Part shown: positions 49,964-59,269 of the stretch, one piece after another
Position numbering within the stretch: the first letter of the stretch is position 1
Layout of the letters: the number at the start of each line of letters is the position of its first letter
Assembly (NCBI RefSeq): GCF_004345645.1
Contig: NZ_SLWS01000005.1
Coordinates: 248,001 to 312,000, forward strand
From: Actinocrispum wychmicini
GTDB lineage: Bacteria; Actinomycetota; Actinomycetes; Mycobacteriales; Pseudonocardiaceae
Reading direction: 5' to 3'
Length of the DNA stretch: 64,000 nt
Notes under the pieces: generated by a model
What the model was told of the DNA's origin: nothing
Databases searched by the model: none
What the model saw: only the letters and a program-made list of their open reading frames with translations
Translations under genes and position numbers: made by a program

Positions 49964-51370
49964 TCAGATACAGGCCCTCAACCTGCGCAGGCCCTCCTCG
50001 ATCCGGGTGGCCTGGATCGCGCCGTAGCCGATCACCAGCCCTGTCCGGCCGGGCCCGAAACGCCGGAACGGGGTCAGCGCGGCCACGTTCACGCCGATCT
50101 CGCGAGCACGGCTGCGGATCGCCACGTCGTCACGGTCGTCGAGCAGGTACGCGGACATGTGCAGGCCCGCCGCGGCCGGTACCGGTTCGAGCACGTCCCC
50201 GAAGGACGTCCGGAGCACCGACACGATCCGTTCGTGCCGGGCCTGGTACTCGCCGCGGGTTCGGCGGATGTGCCGGGCCAACTGCCCCTCGTCGATGAAC
50301 TCGGCCAGCGCCGCCTGCAACGGCCTCGACGAGTTCCAGTCACTGACGTACTTCGCCGCGCGCAACGCCGGACGCAGGCTCGGCGGTGCGATCAGGAAGC
50401 CCAGCCGCAGCGTCGGCATGAGCACTTTGGACAGTGAGCCGACGTAGACCACCCGGCCGGTGCGGTCCAGGTTCTGCAACGGTTCGATCGGCCGGCCCCA
50501 GAACCGGAACTCGCTGTCGTAGTCGTCCTCGATCACCACCGCGCCGGTCTGCTCGGCCCAGTCCAGCAGTGCCGTGCGGCGGGCCAACGACATCGGCATC
50601 CCCAACGGGAACTGGTGGGACGGTGTCACGTACACCAGCCGGGCCGAGTGGGGCAGGGCGTCGACGATGAGTCCCTCGTTGTCCACAGGCACCCCGACCA
50701 CCTCGGCGCCGAGCGACGCGAACAGGTGCCGTGGGCCGGAGTAGCCCGGATCCTCCACGGCGACAACGGTTCCCGGCCCGACCAGAACCCGGCCGATCAG
50801 GTCGATGGCCTGCTGGGCGCCGTTGGTCACCAGGACGTCGTCCGCGGTGGCCCGCACCGCCCGGGAGACCCCGATGTGCCGGGCCAGGGCGGCGGCCAAT
50901 GGGGGATAGGAGGCGGCGCCGTCATGCCCGAGCGAACCGATCCGGCCGAGTGTGAACTGCCGGGCCAGCAGCCGCCGCCAGGTCGCGAACGGGAACAGTC
51001 GCCCGTCCGGGATGCCCACCCGGAAGTCGAACTCCGGGGTGGAGGTGTCCGGCGGCGGCGCGGTGATGTCCGTCCACACGTCTCTCGGCCGCGGGCCAGG
51101 CGCGTCGGCCGGCTCCGGCGGCCGGTCGAAACCGCTGGCCCGGACGAACGTGCCCGAGCCGGTCCTGGCCGCGACGAAACCCTCGGCGATCAGCCGGTCG
51201 TAGGCGGTGCTGACCGTGTTCCGTGCCACTTCGAGGCGCCTGGCCAGCTCCCGGCTGGGCGGCAGGGCGTCGCCGGCACGCAGCCTGCCGTCCAGGATCG
51301 CGGCCTTGACCTGCTGGTATATCTGGCCGGTCAGGTCCTCGCGGCCGAGCAGGCTGACGTGGAAATCCAC
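49964..51370 (-). CDS. MocR-type (GntR/aminotransferase) transcriptional regulator, PdxR-like
   Basis: 468 residues, GTG 51370. N-terminal GntR winged HTH (residues 10-75: LTGQIYQQVKAAILDGRLRAGDALPPSRELARRL), linker, then a class I aminotransferase-like domain whose PLP lysine is in GSLSKVLMPTLRLGF. NGAQQAIDLI and EDDYDSEFRFWG are typical. Such proteins sense PLP and often activate pdxST; none is adjacent here, and its nearest neighbour on the other side is a small membrane protein. It may act on a distant or divergent target. Confidence 0.92.
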   Translation of the reverse strand: MDFHVSLLGREDLTGQIYQQVKAAILDGRLRAGDALPPSRELARRLEVARNTVSTAYDRLIAEGFVAARTGSGTFVRASGFDRPPEPADAPGPRPRDVWTDITAPPPDTSTPEFDFRVGIPDGRLFPFATWRRLLARQFTLGRIGSLGHDGAASYPPLAAALARHIGVSRAVRATADDVLVTNGAQQAIDLIGRVLVGPGTVVAVEDPGYSGPRHLFASLGAEVVGVPVDNEGLIVDALPHSARLVYVTPSHQFPLGMPMSLARRTALLDWAEQTGAVVIEDDYDSEFRFWGRPIEPLQNLDRTGRVVYVGSLSKVLMPTLRLGFLIAPPSLRPALRAAKYVSDWNSSRPLQAALAEFIDEGQLARHIRRTRGEYQARHERIVSVLRTSFGDVLEPVPAAAGLHMSAYLLDDRDDVAIRSRAREIGVNVAALTPFRRFGPGRTGLVIGYGAIQATRIEEGLRRLRACI

Positions 51371-51547
51371 CGGGCGAGCCTACCCGGATTGGCCCAGCCG
51401 AACTTGCCGGATTTGGACCTACCGGAGGGCCGGTCGACTTTCCTAGGGTCGGTGCGGGACGCCCGGGGGCGGCCGCCGGTGATCAGTCCGCAGTGGACTG
51501 GAAGCCGCGTCCGAAGGCGCAGCGGGCTGGGGGTCCGCTGCGCTGCA

Positions 51548-51624
51548 TCGGCTGTGTTGTCTGCCGGCTCCGCGGGGAGAGCACGTCGGCTGTGTTGTCT
51601 GGCGGCTCCGCGGGAAAGAGCACG
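51548..51624 (+). repeat. Two direct copies of a 38-39-bp unit
   Basis: 51548-51585 and 51586-51624 are nearly identical (TCGGCTGTGTTGTCTG ... GAGCACG), with one base change and a one-base indel. They lie in the spacer between the MocR-type regulator and the membrane protein gene. Possible binding sites or a recent slippage duplication. Confidence 0.8.
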
Positions 51625-51666
51625 TCGCCGCGCGGGACCCCTGCGCCGGCCGCCATACTTGACCGC

Positions 51667-52155
51667 GTGACCGACACGCCGCCGTCCACACCGCACCAGA
51701 CCACCCTGCCGGAGTGGATCGGAGTGAGTGCGGGCGCTGTCGCGGTGGTCGCCAGCTTCCTGCCCTGGTTCACGTTGTCCGGCACACTCGCCGACCAGCA
51801 GAAGACACTCGGGCTGCGGAGCTGGCTGACCGCGTGGGGCGCCGGGTTCCTCGGCTGGTTCCCGACCGTTCTGCTGGTCGTTGTCGCGGCCGTGATCGTC
51901 AGCCAGCGGTTCGCCAGGGCACTGCGGATCCTGGCGCCGCTGTGGCTGACGCTCGCCGTGGTGGCGATCGCGATGATCCTGCTGCGGTGGATCACCGTGC
52001 CGGACGCCACGAAGCTCACCGGCCAGAGCCCGGACTACGCCTCGTTCCACAGCGGCGTCGGGCTGTACGTCGGCCTGGTCGCGGCCGTGGTCAGCGCGGT
52101 CACCGGACTCTTCGCCTTCCTGGCCGCCCAGAAGCAGGTCAGTTCCGCCGAGTGA
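51667..52155 (+). CDS. Four-helix membrane protein of unknown function
   Basis: 162 residues from GTG 51667, the first in-frame start after the tandem repeat (a much longer frame would translate the repeat). Membrane segments at about residues 19-38, 58-79, 88-110 and 130-152 with VVASFLPWFTLSG and VVVAAVIVSQRF. Cytoplasmic Pro/Thr-rich N-terminus. No family recognised. Confidence 0.8.
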   Translation: MTDTPPSTPHQTTLPEWIGVSAGAVAVVASFLPWFTLSGTLADQQKTLGLRSWLTAWGAGFLGWFPTVLLVVVAAVIVSQRFARALRILAPLWLTLAVVAIAMILLRWITVPDATKLTGQSPDYASFHSGVGLYVGLVAAVVSAVTGLFAFLAAQKQVSSAE

Positions 52156-52282
52156 GACAAACGTGCCCTTGTCCGTGCACCCGAACACGGTCTGTTATCG
52201 GATTCGCCGGGCACCGGACGGGATCTGGACCGGCCGCCTCGGTTTGTAACTCTTCTCCGCGAGTGGGCATCGCGGGCATATC

Positions 52283-53950
52283 TCACGACTTGCCGGAGAT
52301 GACCCGGCTCAACGCCTGGAAGAAGATCTCGTTGATCTTGTTCGGGTCGGCGGTCGCGAACACCTGGCCGCCGGTGGGCTTCACGATCGCGCCCAGCTCG
52401 TCCTTGTCGACCTCGGGGCCGATGCCGATGAACACGATCGGCAGCGGCCGGTTCGGGTCCTGCAGCTTGGCCAGCTGGCCGACCAGGTCGTCCCGGGTGA
52501 TCGACTTCTTGTCCGCGTTCTGGCCGTCGGTCAGGATCAGCACCAGGTTGATCCGGCCGGGCTCCCAGTTCTGCCTGGCCGACTGGTACGCCGCCAGCGT
52601 CGTGTCGTACAGCCCGGTCTCGCCGTTCGGCTGCACCTTGATCGCCCGCAGCTTGTCCAGCGCGCCGTTCGGGATCGCCTCGTCGAGCGGGGCGACCGGC
52701 AGGACCTCCCGGTAGTCGTTGTCGCCGTCCAGGTTGGTGGAGAACACCCAGATCCCCAGCTTGGTGTGCGGGTTCATCAGCTTGATGCCCTGCTCGGACG
52801 CCTCGAGCGTGACCGCCATCCGGGTCTTGCCGGATCCGGGGATCGTGCTGTTCATCGAGCCGGACACGTCCAGCACGGCCTGGATCCGCGACGACCGGGT
52901 GATCCCGGCCCACGTGTTGAGCACCTGGTCCAGCTCGGCCGTGCGCGGCGGCGGAACGGGCCGCAGCAGCCGCACGATCGTCCGGTTGTCCGCGGGCGGA
53001 GTGCCCGGGACGCGGCCGTCCGGGAAGCGCAAGCCGTTGGCCGCCAACGGTTCCTGTGTGTCCTGGGACAGCAACGCGCTGCGGAACTTGGCAGCCGCGA
53101 GACCCACGTCGTCCGGCGACGGCAGCACGGCGTACGGGAAGTCCAGCGACGGCGCCGCCGGATCCGGGTAGACCGCGACCAACTGCTCGTTCTTGCGCTT
53201 GGTGTTGTTGTCCAGCAACGCGTGCTCGGAGGTGGGGAACGCGGTGAGGGCCGGGCCGTTCGGACCGCCCGCCCTGTCGAACAGCTCGGACGCGCCCGAA
53301 GCCGCGTTCGGGGACATCCTGCGCAGCGCGGCGACGTTGTTCGCGGCCGGGTCGGCGGTCAACGCGGTGACGCCGCGGACCGCGATCAGCGCGGACACGC
53401 CCACGGCGTCCACGGACGGGTCGACCATGCCCACAGTCAGGTCCGCGCCACCCGGACCGATCACGTCCGACCAGGTCAGCTGCTTGTCCGGCCAGCCACG
53501 CTTGCGGGCCTGCGGCTCGGCCAGCGCCATCACCACCGGCGAGCTGGCCACCGACGACCCGCTGTCCGGCACCTGTCCGGCGCCCTTCTCCCTGGCCCGG
53601 CGCAGCCACACGGTCGAGTCCGGGATCCACACCGCCGGATTGGCGGCCGGACTGTTCTGGGCCAGGCTGTCCGCCTCGGCCGAGGAGTCCCGGATGACCG
53701 TCTGGACGCGGTAGCACACGTTCGGGTCGTCCGGGTTCTGCGTGCGGGCCACCCGGTCCACCACACCGGCGATGTCCGGCGCGGCCACCACGTTCAGGGT
53801 GACCGGGTTGGCGCACGTCGCCTCCGGTGCACGCAACCGGTCCACGGTGAACCACGCGACTCCGGCGACCCCGCCGCCGACCAGGACGATGGCCAGGGCG
53901 AGCACCAGTTTGCGCCAGCCACGCTCCTCGACCATGCCGTGCCGGCCCAT
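52283..53950 (-). CDS. Membrane-anchored VWA-domain protein with substrate-binding-like N-terminal half
   Basis: 555 residues from ATG 53950, preceded by AGGAGG with 8-nt spacing. One membrane segment at about residues 14-33 (LVLALAIVLVGGGVAGVAWF), then an ABC solute-binding-like part (PVTLNVVAAPDIAGVVDRVA, AVWIPDSTVWLRRA). A C-terminal VWA domain has a complete MIDAS: DVSGSMNS, ETGLYDTT and LTDGQNAD. Exposed outside the cell; metal-dependent binding or a chelatase-like scaffold role. Contrast with the MIDAS-less lipoprotein at 19.7 kb. Confidence 0.85.
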   Translation of the reverse strand: MGRHGMVEERGWRKLVLALAIVLVGGGVAGVAWFTVDRLRAPEATCANPVTLNVVAAPDIAGVVDRVARTQNPDDPNVCYRVQTVIRDSSAEADSLAQNSPAANPAVWIPDSTVWLRRAREKGAGQVPDSGSSVASSPVVMALAEPQARKRGWPDKQLTWSDVIGPGGADLTVGMVDPSVDAVGVSALIAVRGVTALTADPAANNVAALRRMSPNAASGASELFDRAGGPNGPALTAFPTSEHALLDNNTKRKNEQLVAVYPDPAAPSLDFPYAVLPSPDDVGLAAAKFRSALLSQDTQEPLAANGLRFPDGRVPGTPPADNRTIVRLLRPVPPPRTAELDQVLNTWAGITRSSRIQAVLDVSGSMNSTIPGSGKTRMAVTLEASEQGIKLMNPHTKLGIWVFSTNLDGDNDYREVLPVAPLDEAIPNGALDKLRAIKVQPNGETGLYDTTLAAYQSARQNWEPGRINLVLILTDGQNADKKSITRDDLVGQLAKLQDPNRPLPIVFIGIGPEVDKDELGAIVKPTGGQVFATADPNKINEIFFQALSRVISGKS

Positions 53951-54186
53951 GGCGTCAACCTCCTGTCTCCCGCCGGCATTTTTCCGGCCAATCACGAAGT
54001 CATCTCGAATGTACTGCCTCGAATGGCGTTGCCGAATACGCCGTGTGCAGTAACACCGGTTTCGTCAATGATTGTCGTTTCAGCCGGCTGGATCGTTATC
54101 AATTGGAGGGTGTTGTGCCTGGCCGGACATGTTTTGTCATGCGCATGGTTCGTCACGAATTGTGATCGGTGACCTGAGGTGATCGG

Positions 54187-55980
54187 TCATGAGTAGAGAG
54201 CGGCCACATCCGAGGCGAAGTCCTTCATGATCACCGACCGCTTCAGCTTCAGCGACGGCGTCAGGTGCCCGGTCTCCGGGGTGAACTCGGTCGTCAGGAT
54301 CCGGAACCTACGCACCGACTCGGCCTTGGACACCGCCTTGTTCCCATCGTCCACCGCGACCTGGATCTCGGCGTTGAGCTGCGGATCCTCCACCAGATCG
54401 GCCACCGAGGCGTCCGCCGGCTTGCCGTTCGCGGACTTCCAGAACGTGAAGTAGTCCGGCTCGATCGTGATCAGCGCGGCGATGTAACTGCGCCCGTCGC
54501 CGACCACCATGGCCTGGCCGACCAGCGGATGCGCCGCGATCCGGTCCTCGATCACCGCGGGCGCCACGTTCTTGCCGCCGCTGGTGACCAGGATCTCCTT
54601 CTTGCGGCCGGTGATCCGGAGGAACCCCTCGTCGTCCAGCTCGCCCAGGTCACCCGTGGCGAACCAGCCGTCGGCGTCCAGCACCGCCCGGGTGGCCTCG
54701 TCGTTCTGCCAGTACCCGGTGAACACCTGGCCGCCCTTGACCTGCACCTCGCCGTCGTCCGCGATCCGCACGGTCACGCCTGGCAGCGGGTGCCCGACCG
54801 TGCCCGCCTTGAACTTGCCCGGCGCGTTCACCGTGGACGCGGCGGTCGTCTCGGTCAGGCCGTACCCCTCGAGCACGGTCAGGCCGACGCCGCGGAAGAA
54901 ATGTGTCAGCCGCAGACCGAGCGCGGCCCCACCCGAAATGGCGTACTTCGCCCGGCCACCGAGCGCCGCGCGCAGCTTCGAGTACACGAGCCGGTCGAAC
55001 ACCGCGTGCTTGAGCCGCAACACCAGCCCGGCCCGGCCCTCGGCCTCGCTGAACTGGATCGCGGTGGCCGCCGCCGCGTCGAAGATCTTGCCCTTGCCCT
55101 GCGCGTGGGCCCGCTGCCGGGCGCCGTTGTAGACCTTCTCCAGCACGTACGGCACGGACAGGATGAACGTCGGCCGGAACGTGGCCAGGTCATCGGTGAC
55201 CTTCTTGACGTCGGCGGTGTGCCCGAGCCGCGCCCGCGCCATCACCGCGCCGACCTCCACCATCCGGCCGAACACGTGCGCCAGCGGCAGGAACAGCAGG
55301 GTGGACTTCTCCGCCAGGTCGGTGCCCTTGAACACCAGGTCAAGCATCTCGACCACGTTCGCGCCCTCGGCCCAGAAGTTCGCGTGGGTCAGCACACAGC
55401 CCTTGGGCCGGCCGGTGGTGCCGGACGTGTAGATGATCGTGGCGACGTCCGCGGCCTTGACCGCCTTCCGCCGTTCGTCCACGGTCTCGGCCTTCTCGTC
55501 CGCGCCAGCCGCGACGACCTCCTCGACCGCGCCCTTCTCGATGTTCCACACCTGCTTGAGCGCGGGCAGTTCGGCCCGGACCGCGTCCACCTTGGCGCCG
55601 AGCGCGTCGTCCTCCACGATCACCGCGACACTGCCGGAATCCGACAGGATCCACTGCACCTGCTCGTTCGACGACGTGGCGTAGATGGGCACGGGCACCG
55701 CGCCGACCGCCCAGATCGCGAAGTCGAACAGGGTCCACTCGTACCGTGTCGCGGCCAGGATCGCGACCCGGTCACCGGCGCCGATGCCGGAGCCGACCAG
55801 GCCCCTGGCGAGGCGTACGACCTCGTCGGCGAACTCCTTCGCGGTCACGTCTTCCCAGGTCGCGCCCTTCTTGCGGTTGAACACCACGGTGTTCGGCGCC
55901 TCGGCCGCGTTGGTGTAGATGAGGTCGGCCAGTCCACCGCCATAGGGCTCCACCAAGGGGGCGACCGCGATCTCGCGCAT
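54187..55980 (-). CDS. Long-chain acyl-CoA synthetase, FadD15-like
   Basis: 597 residues, ATG 55980. AMP-binding signatures IIYTSGTTGRPKGCVLTHANF, GYGLTETTAAST, FATGDLGELDDEGFLRITGRKKEILVTSGGKNV. The length and the LPLAHVFGRMVEVGAV segment match the bacterial long-chain (FadD15 / ACSL-like) branch, distinct from the 547-residue paralogue at 44.8 kb. Activates fatty acids for lipid synthesis or degradation. Single gene. Confidence 0.93.
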   Translation of the reverse strand: MREIAVAPLVEPYGGGLADLIYTNAAEAPNTVVFNRKKGATWEDVTAKEFADEVVRLARGLVGSGIGAGDRVAILAATRYEWTLFDFAIWAVGAVPVPIYATSSNEQVQWILSDSGSVAVIVEDDALGAKVDAVRAELPALKQVWNIEKGAVEEVVAAGADEKAETVDERRKAVKAADVATIIYTSGTTGRPKGCVLTHANFWAEGANVVEMLDLVFKGTDLAEKSTLLFLPLAHVFGRMVEVGAVMARARLGHTADVKKVTDDLATFRPTFILSVPYVLEKVYNGARQRAHAQGKGKIFDAAAATAIQFSEAEGRAGLVLRLKHAVFDRLVYSKLRAALGGRAKYAISGGAALGLRLTHFFRGVGLTVLEGYGLTETTAASTVNAPGKFKAGTVGHPLPGVTVRIADDGEVQVKGGQVFTGYWQNDEATRAVLDADGWFATGDLGELDDEGFLRITGRKKEILVTSGGKNVAPAVIEDRIAAHPLVGQAMVVGDGRSYIAALITIEPDYFTFWKSANGKPADASVADLVEDPQLNAEIQVAVDDGNKAVSKAESVRRFRILTTEFTPETGHLTPSLKLKRSVIMKDFASDVAALYS

Positions 55981-56162
55981 ACCTCACTCCTCCGACCTGC
56001 TACTACCCGGTAACCAGGACCAACATATTGCCTGCCAAGTGGAGCAACGGCCAGAGGGCGCACCCGAATCGGTACCTACCGGACTTCTCGCCCGGCCGGC
56101 GGCCGTCCGGTTGGCCGGCAAACGTTTTCCCGGTCCGACGGAAATGTATGACGGGCATTTGT

Positions 56163-56196
56163 CGGTGGGGGTGGGCGGCCCCTGTAGGGGGTCGGC
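56163..56196 (+). repeat. Diverged copy C of the 34-bp hairpin repeat
   Basis: Starts with the identical CGGTGGGGGTGGG arm of copy A, then a changed but still pairable GGCCCCTGTAGGGGGTC. Lies in the 234-bp spacer between the acyl-CoA synthetase start and the asparaginase stop; here it is non-coding. Confidence 0.65.
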
Positions 56197-56214
56197 AATG
56201 GACACAGTATCGGT

Positions 56215-57210
56215 TCAGCTCACTTGGATCTCACCGGAGTCCTGAAATGCTCTCGTGATCTCTTCGCGACCCGCGCCGGCCGCCACCAGAACGTGCAGAA
56301 GCACCCGTGCCTTGAACGGATCCAGGAATCCGGCGTTGATCAGCCCGCGGGACAGCAGGTCCTGTTCGGAACCCGGATATCCATATGTTCGGCGGAGGAC
56401 CGGCCCGGAACCGGTACGGGACGCCAGGACGACCGGTTTGGCGTCGGCCAGCTCGTGCAGCAACGGCACCAGCCTGCTCGGCACGTGCCCACCGCCGAAC
56501 CCGGCGATCACCAGACCGTCGGTGTGCTCCGCGAACGGCCGCAACCAGCTGCCGTCGTCGCCGAGGGCGGCGTGCACCATCCCGATGGACGTCGTCCGGG
56601 TGCCGCGCGGCAGCGGCGGGCACGGGCGGGGGCGGCTGAGCAGGACGAACTCGTTCTCCACGATGTGCCCGATCGGGGCCGCGTTCGGCGACGTGAACGC
56701 GTTCGTGCTCGTGCTGTGCGACTTGCGGACGTAGCGCGCCGCGTGGATCTCGTCGGACATCACCACCACACAGCCGAGACCCCGGGCGTTCGGGTCGGCC
56801 GCCACCCGGATCGCGCTGAGCAGGTTCGCCGGACCGTCCGGGCTGGCCTGGGTGGGGTGCCGCATCGCGCCGGTCATCACGATCGGGGTGTCGCCGCCAA
56901 TCGTGCGGTCCAGGAAGTAGCTGGTCTCCTCGATCGTGTCGGTGCCCTGGGTCACCACGATCCCGTCGGCGCCGGCCGCGATCTCCCGTTCGATCACGGT
57001 CGCCAGCTCGGCCATCACCCCGAACCCGATGTCCGGGCTGGGCAGCCGCCGGAAGTCGTGCGTGGTGAGGTCCACGTTCACCTCGGCCAGCTCGGGGATG
57101 GCCCGCAAGAGGTCGGCGGCGGCCAGCTTGGGGACGACGGCACCCGACTCGGTGCCCGGCGTCATGGCGATCGTGCCGCCGAGGGTCAGCATCGAGACCT
57201 TCTGTTTCAC
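56215..57210 (-). CDS. L-asparaginase
   Basis: 331 residues, GTG 57210 (ATG 57192 possible). Hydrolyses asparagine to aspartate and ammonia. Both threonine motifs are present: LTLGGTIAM near residue 10, and VVTQGTDTIEETSYFLD near 87; the Lys of the second triad is in RYVRKSHSTST. No signal peptide, so cytoplasmic type. Length matches family I/II bacterial asparaginases. Divergent from the SGNH esterase. Confidence 0.94.
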   Translation of the reverse strand: MKQKVSMLTLGGTIAMTPGTESGAVVPKLAAADLLRAIPELAEVNVDLTTHDFRRLPSPDIGFGVMAELATVIEREIAAGADGIVVTQGTDTIEETSYFLDRTIGGDTPIVMTGAMRHPTQASPDGPANLLSAIRVAADPNARGLGCVVVMSDEIHAARYVRKSHSTSTNAFTSPNAAPIGHIVENEFVLLSRPRPCPPLPRGTRTTSIGMVHAALGDDGSWLRPFAEHTDGLVIAGFGGGHVPSRLVPLLHELADAKPVVLASRTGSGPVLRRTYGYPGSEQDLLSRGLINAGFLDPFKARVLLHVLVAAGAGREEITRAFQDSGEIQVS

Positions 57211-57263
57211 GAGGTCAAAGGGTAACTCCCGAAAATGTCAGACCCCCGTGCTTGGATCGGGGT

Positions 57264-58502
57264 ATGCGAAAGAAGCTGCTTCTCAAGCTGGTGGCCACCT
57301 TTGTCGGCACGGTCACCGCGATGGGACTCGTGGGCGCCCCGGCGTCGGCGAGTCCGTCTGGGGGCTGGGAAGGTACCTGGACGGCGTCGCCGCAACGGCC
57401 CGGCGCCGGGTTCAGCCCGAACTGGTCGGTGGCCGGATTCGCCGACCAGACCGTGCGTCAGGTCGTCCGGATCAGCCAGGGCGGGCCGTCCGTCCGCGTC
57501 CATCTCACCAACGTCTACGGGTCCGCACCGCTCGCGGTGACGGGCGCGACAGTCGGCCGCGCCGGGACGGGCGCGGCAGCGACTTCCGTGCGGCCGTTGA
57601 CTTTCGGCCACTCGCGTTCGGTCGTCATCCCCGTGGGGCACGAGATCTCGAGTGACGCGGCGCCATTACCGGTGCGGCCCTTGGAAAGCCTGACGGTGAC
57701 GATCTACTTCGCCACGCAGACCGGCGCGGTCACGTACCACGCGGACGCGGAGGCGACGAGCTTCCGTGCCCCGGGCGACCACCGCTCGGACGCCGCTGGC
57801 ACGGCGTTCACCGAGACGTCGACGTCCTGGTACGCGCTCGCCGGTGTCGACGTGGCGGACTTCTCGCCGCGGCGGGACGTGGTCGTCACGTTCGGCGACT
57901 CGATCACCGACGGCGCCTTCGCGGGCGTGGACCAGAACGCGCGATACCCGGACGAGCTGGCCGAGCGGTTACACGGGCGGCTCGGTGTGCTGAACGCGGG
58001 GATCGGCGGCAACCGGGTGCTGAACGACTCACAGTGCCTGGGGGACAAGGCGACCACCCGGTTCCGCCCGGACGCCCTGGCCCAGCCCCACCTGCGGACG
58101 GTGATCGTCCTTGAGGGCATCAACGACATCGGAGCCAGCGAGTTCAACGATTTCGACTGCTTCAAGCCGAACCCACGAGTCGCCGCGGCCGAACTGATCG
58201 CCGGCCACCGCGAGCTGATCCGCCAGGCACACACAGCCGGCGTCCGCATAGTCGGCGCAACCCTGTTGCCCTACAAGGGAGCGGTCTACTACACCCCCGC
58301 GGGCGACCAGGTGCGCACGGACCTGAACAACTGGATCAGAACCTCCGGCGAATACGACGCGGTCATCGACTTCGACCGAGCGATGGCCGCCCCAACCGAC
58401 GCGAACGCGATGAACCCCACCTACGACAGCGGAGACCACCTCCACCCGAACGCCCCCGGCTACCACGCAATGGCCGAAGCCATCAACCTGCACACCCTTT
58501 GA
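57264..58502 (+). CDS. Secreted SGNH/GDSL esterase
   Basis: 412 residues from ATG 57264 (a TTG at 57252 also opens the frame). Signal peptide residues 1 to about 29 (VGAPASA). An N-terminal beta-rich domain (residues about 35-195) is followed by the SGNH hydrolase: GDSITDG (Ser), GIGGNRV (Gly), GINDIG (Asn) and SGDHLHPN (Asp, His). Typical architecture of exported actinobacterial lipases/esterases acting on cell-wall or plant acyl groups. Monocistronic. Confidence 0.93.
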   Translation: MRKKLLLKLVATFVGTVTAMGLVGAPASASPSGGWEGTWTASPQRPGAGFSPNWSVAGFADQTVRQVVRISQGGPSVRVHLTNVYGSAPLAVTGATVGRAGTGAAATSVRPLTFGHSRSVVIPVGHEISSDAAPLPVRPLESLTVTIYFATQTGAVTYHADAEATSFRAPGDHRSDAAGTAFTETSTSWYALAGVDVADFSPRRDVVVTFGDSITDGAFAGVDQNARYPDELAERLHGRLGVLNAGIGGNRVLNDSQCLGDKATTRFRPDALAQPHLRTVIVLEGINDIGASEFNDFDCFKPNPRVAAAELIAGHRELIRQAHTAGVRIVGATLLPYKGAVYYTPAGDQVRTDLNNWIRTSGEYDAVIDFDRAMAAPTDANAMNPTYDSGDHLHPNAPGYHAMAEAINLHTL

Positions 58503-58551
58503 CGTCCTGCCCACCGTCAACGGGTCGGCATTCCGGCCTGCGTGGCTAAGG

Positions 58552-58940
58552 TCATGCTTCCGCTGGGGCCGACTGCGGGACCGGGCTCCCGTCCGACACC
58601 GGCTCCACAGGCATTGATCTGTCGGCCCGTCCGGCCGCCAGGATGTCGGGTGCCGCGTTGTGGTCCCGGTCGTGGACCGCGCCGCAGGGGCAGGTCCACG
58701 ACCGGAGGTGCAGCGGGAGCTTGTCCCCGACCGCACCACACGCCGAACACCGGCGGGTGGCGGGAACCATCGGTCGATCCGGCCGAAGGTGCGCCCGTAC
58801 CGGACGGCCTTGTGCGCCAGCATCGCTGTGAACTGCGCCCACCCGGCGTCGTGCACGGACTTCGCCAGCCCGGTCCGGCCGAGACCCACCACACAATGGC
58901 GCGGACTTCGACTTCCGGGGTGGTGAGGCGCCCAAGCCGA
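58552..58940 (-). pseudogene. Frameshifted C-terminal remnant of a TnpB transposase
   Basis: Two frames must be joined. The first gives GLGRTGLAKSVHDAGWAQFTAML, HKAVRYGRTFGRIDRWFPP, then a shift leads to RRCSACGAVGDKLPLHL, SWTCPCGAVHDRDHNAA and a stop at 58552. These are the region before, and the zinc ribbon and RuvC-III of, a TnpB. The N-terminal half is gone or unreadable, although scraps may extend to about 59110. It precedes the tandem repeat array. Different from, and retaining the segment missing in, the intact tnpB at 22.3 kb. Confidence 0.8.
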
Positions 58941-59269
58941 GGGCGCGGTCTGGGTTTCCGCCGGCGGGAACTCGGTTGTCCGTGTTGCCGAAGGCGGTGC
59001 GGTCCTGCAACGCGTCGAGCTCGGCGAGAACCGGGCACCTTTCGAGGCGATGCTTGGTGGTGCTTGGGTGGTGCTTGGGTGGTGCGGACCGGCGGACACT
59101 GTTCATCCTCACCGCTCATTCTCACCGCCGAATGGCGGCCGGGCGACGACGCCACCGCCAACCTCGAACGGCTGACCAACGGGCCTCACACCGGAGAGAT
59201 CCGGACACACCGCGTGCCCGCGTGCCTGTGCCGGGCGGCCATGACAGGCGGTCCAGGACGACCTCGATC

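Noticed and set aside
54163..54187. Direct repeat TGATCGGT at the acyl-CoA synthetase 3' end as a binding site
   Set aside because: Eight bases only, and located downstream of the gene ends rather than at a promoter.
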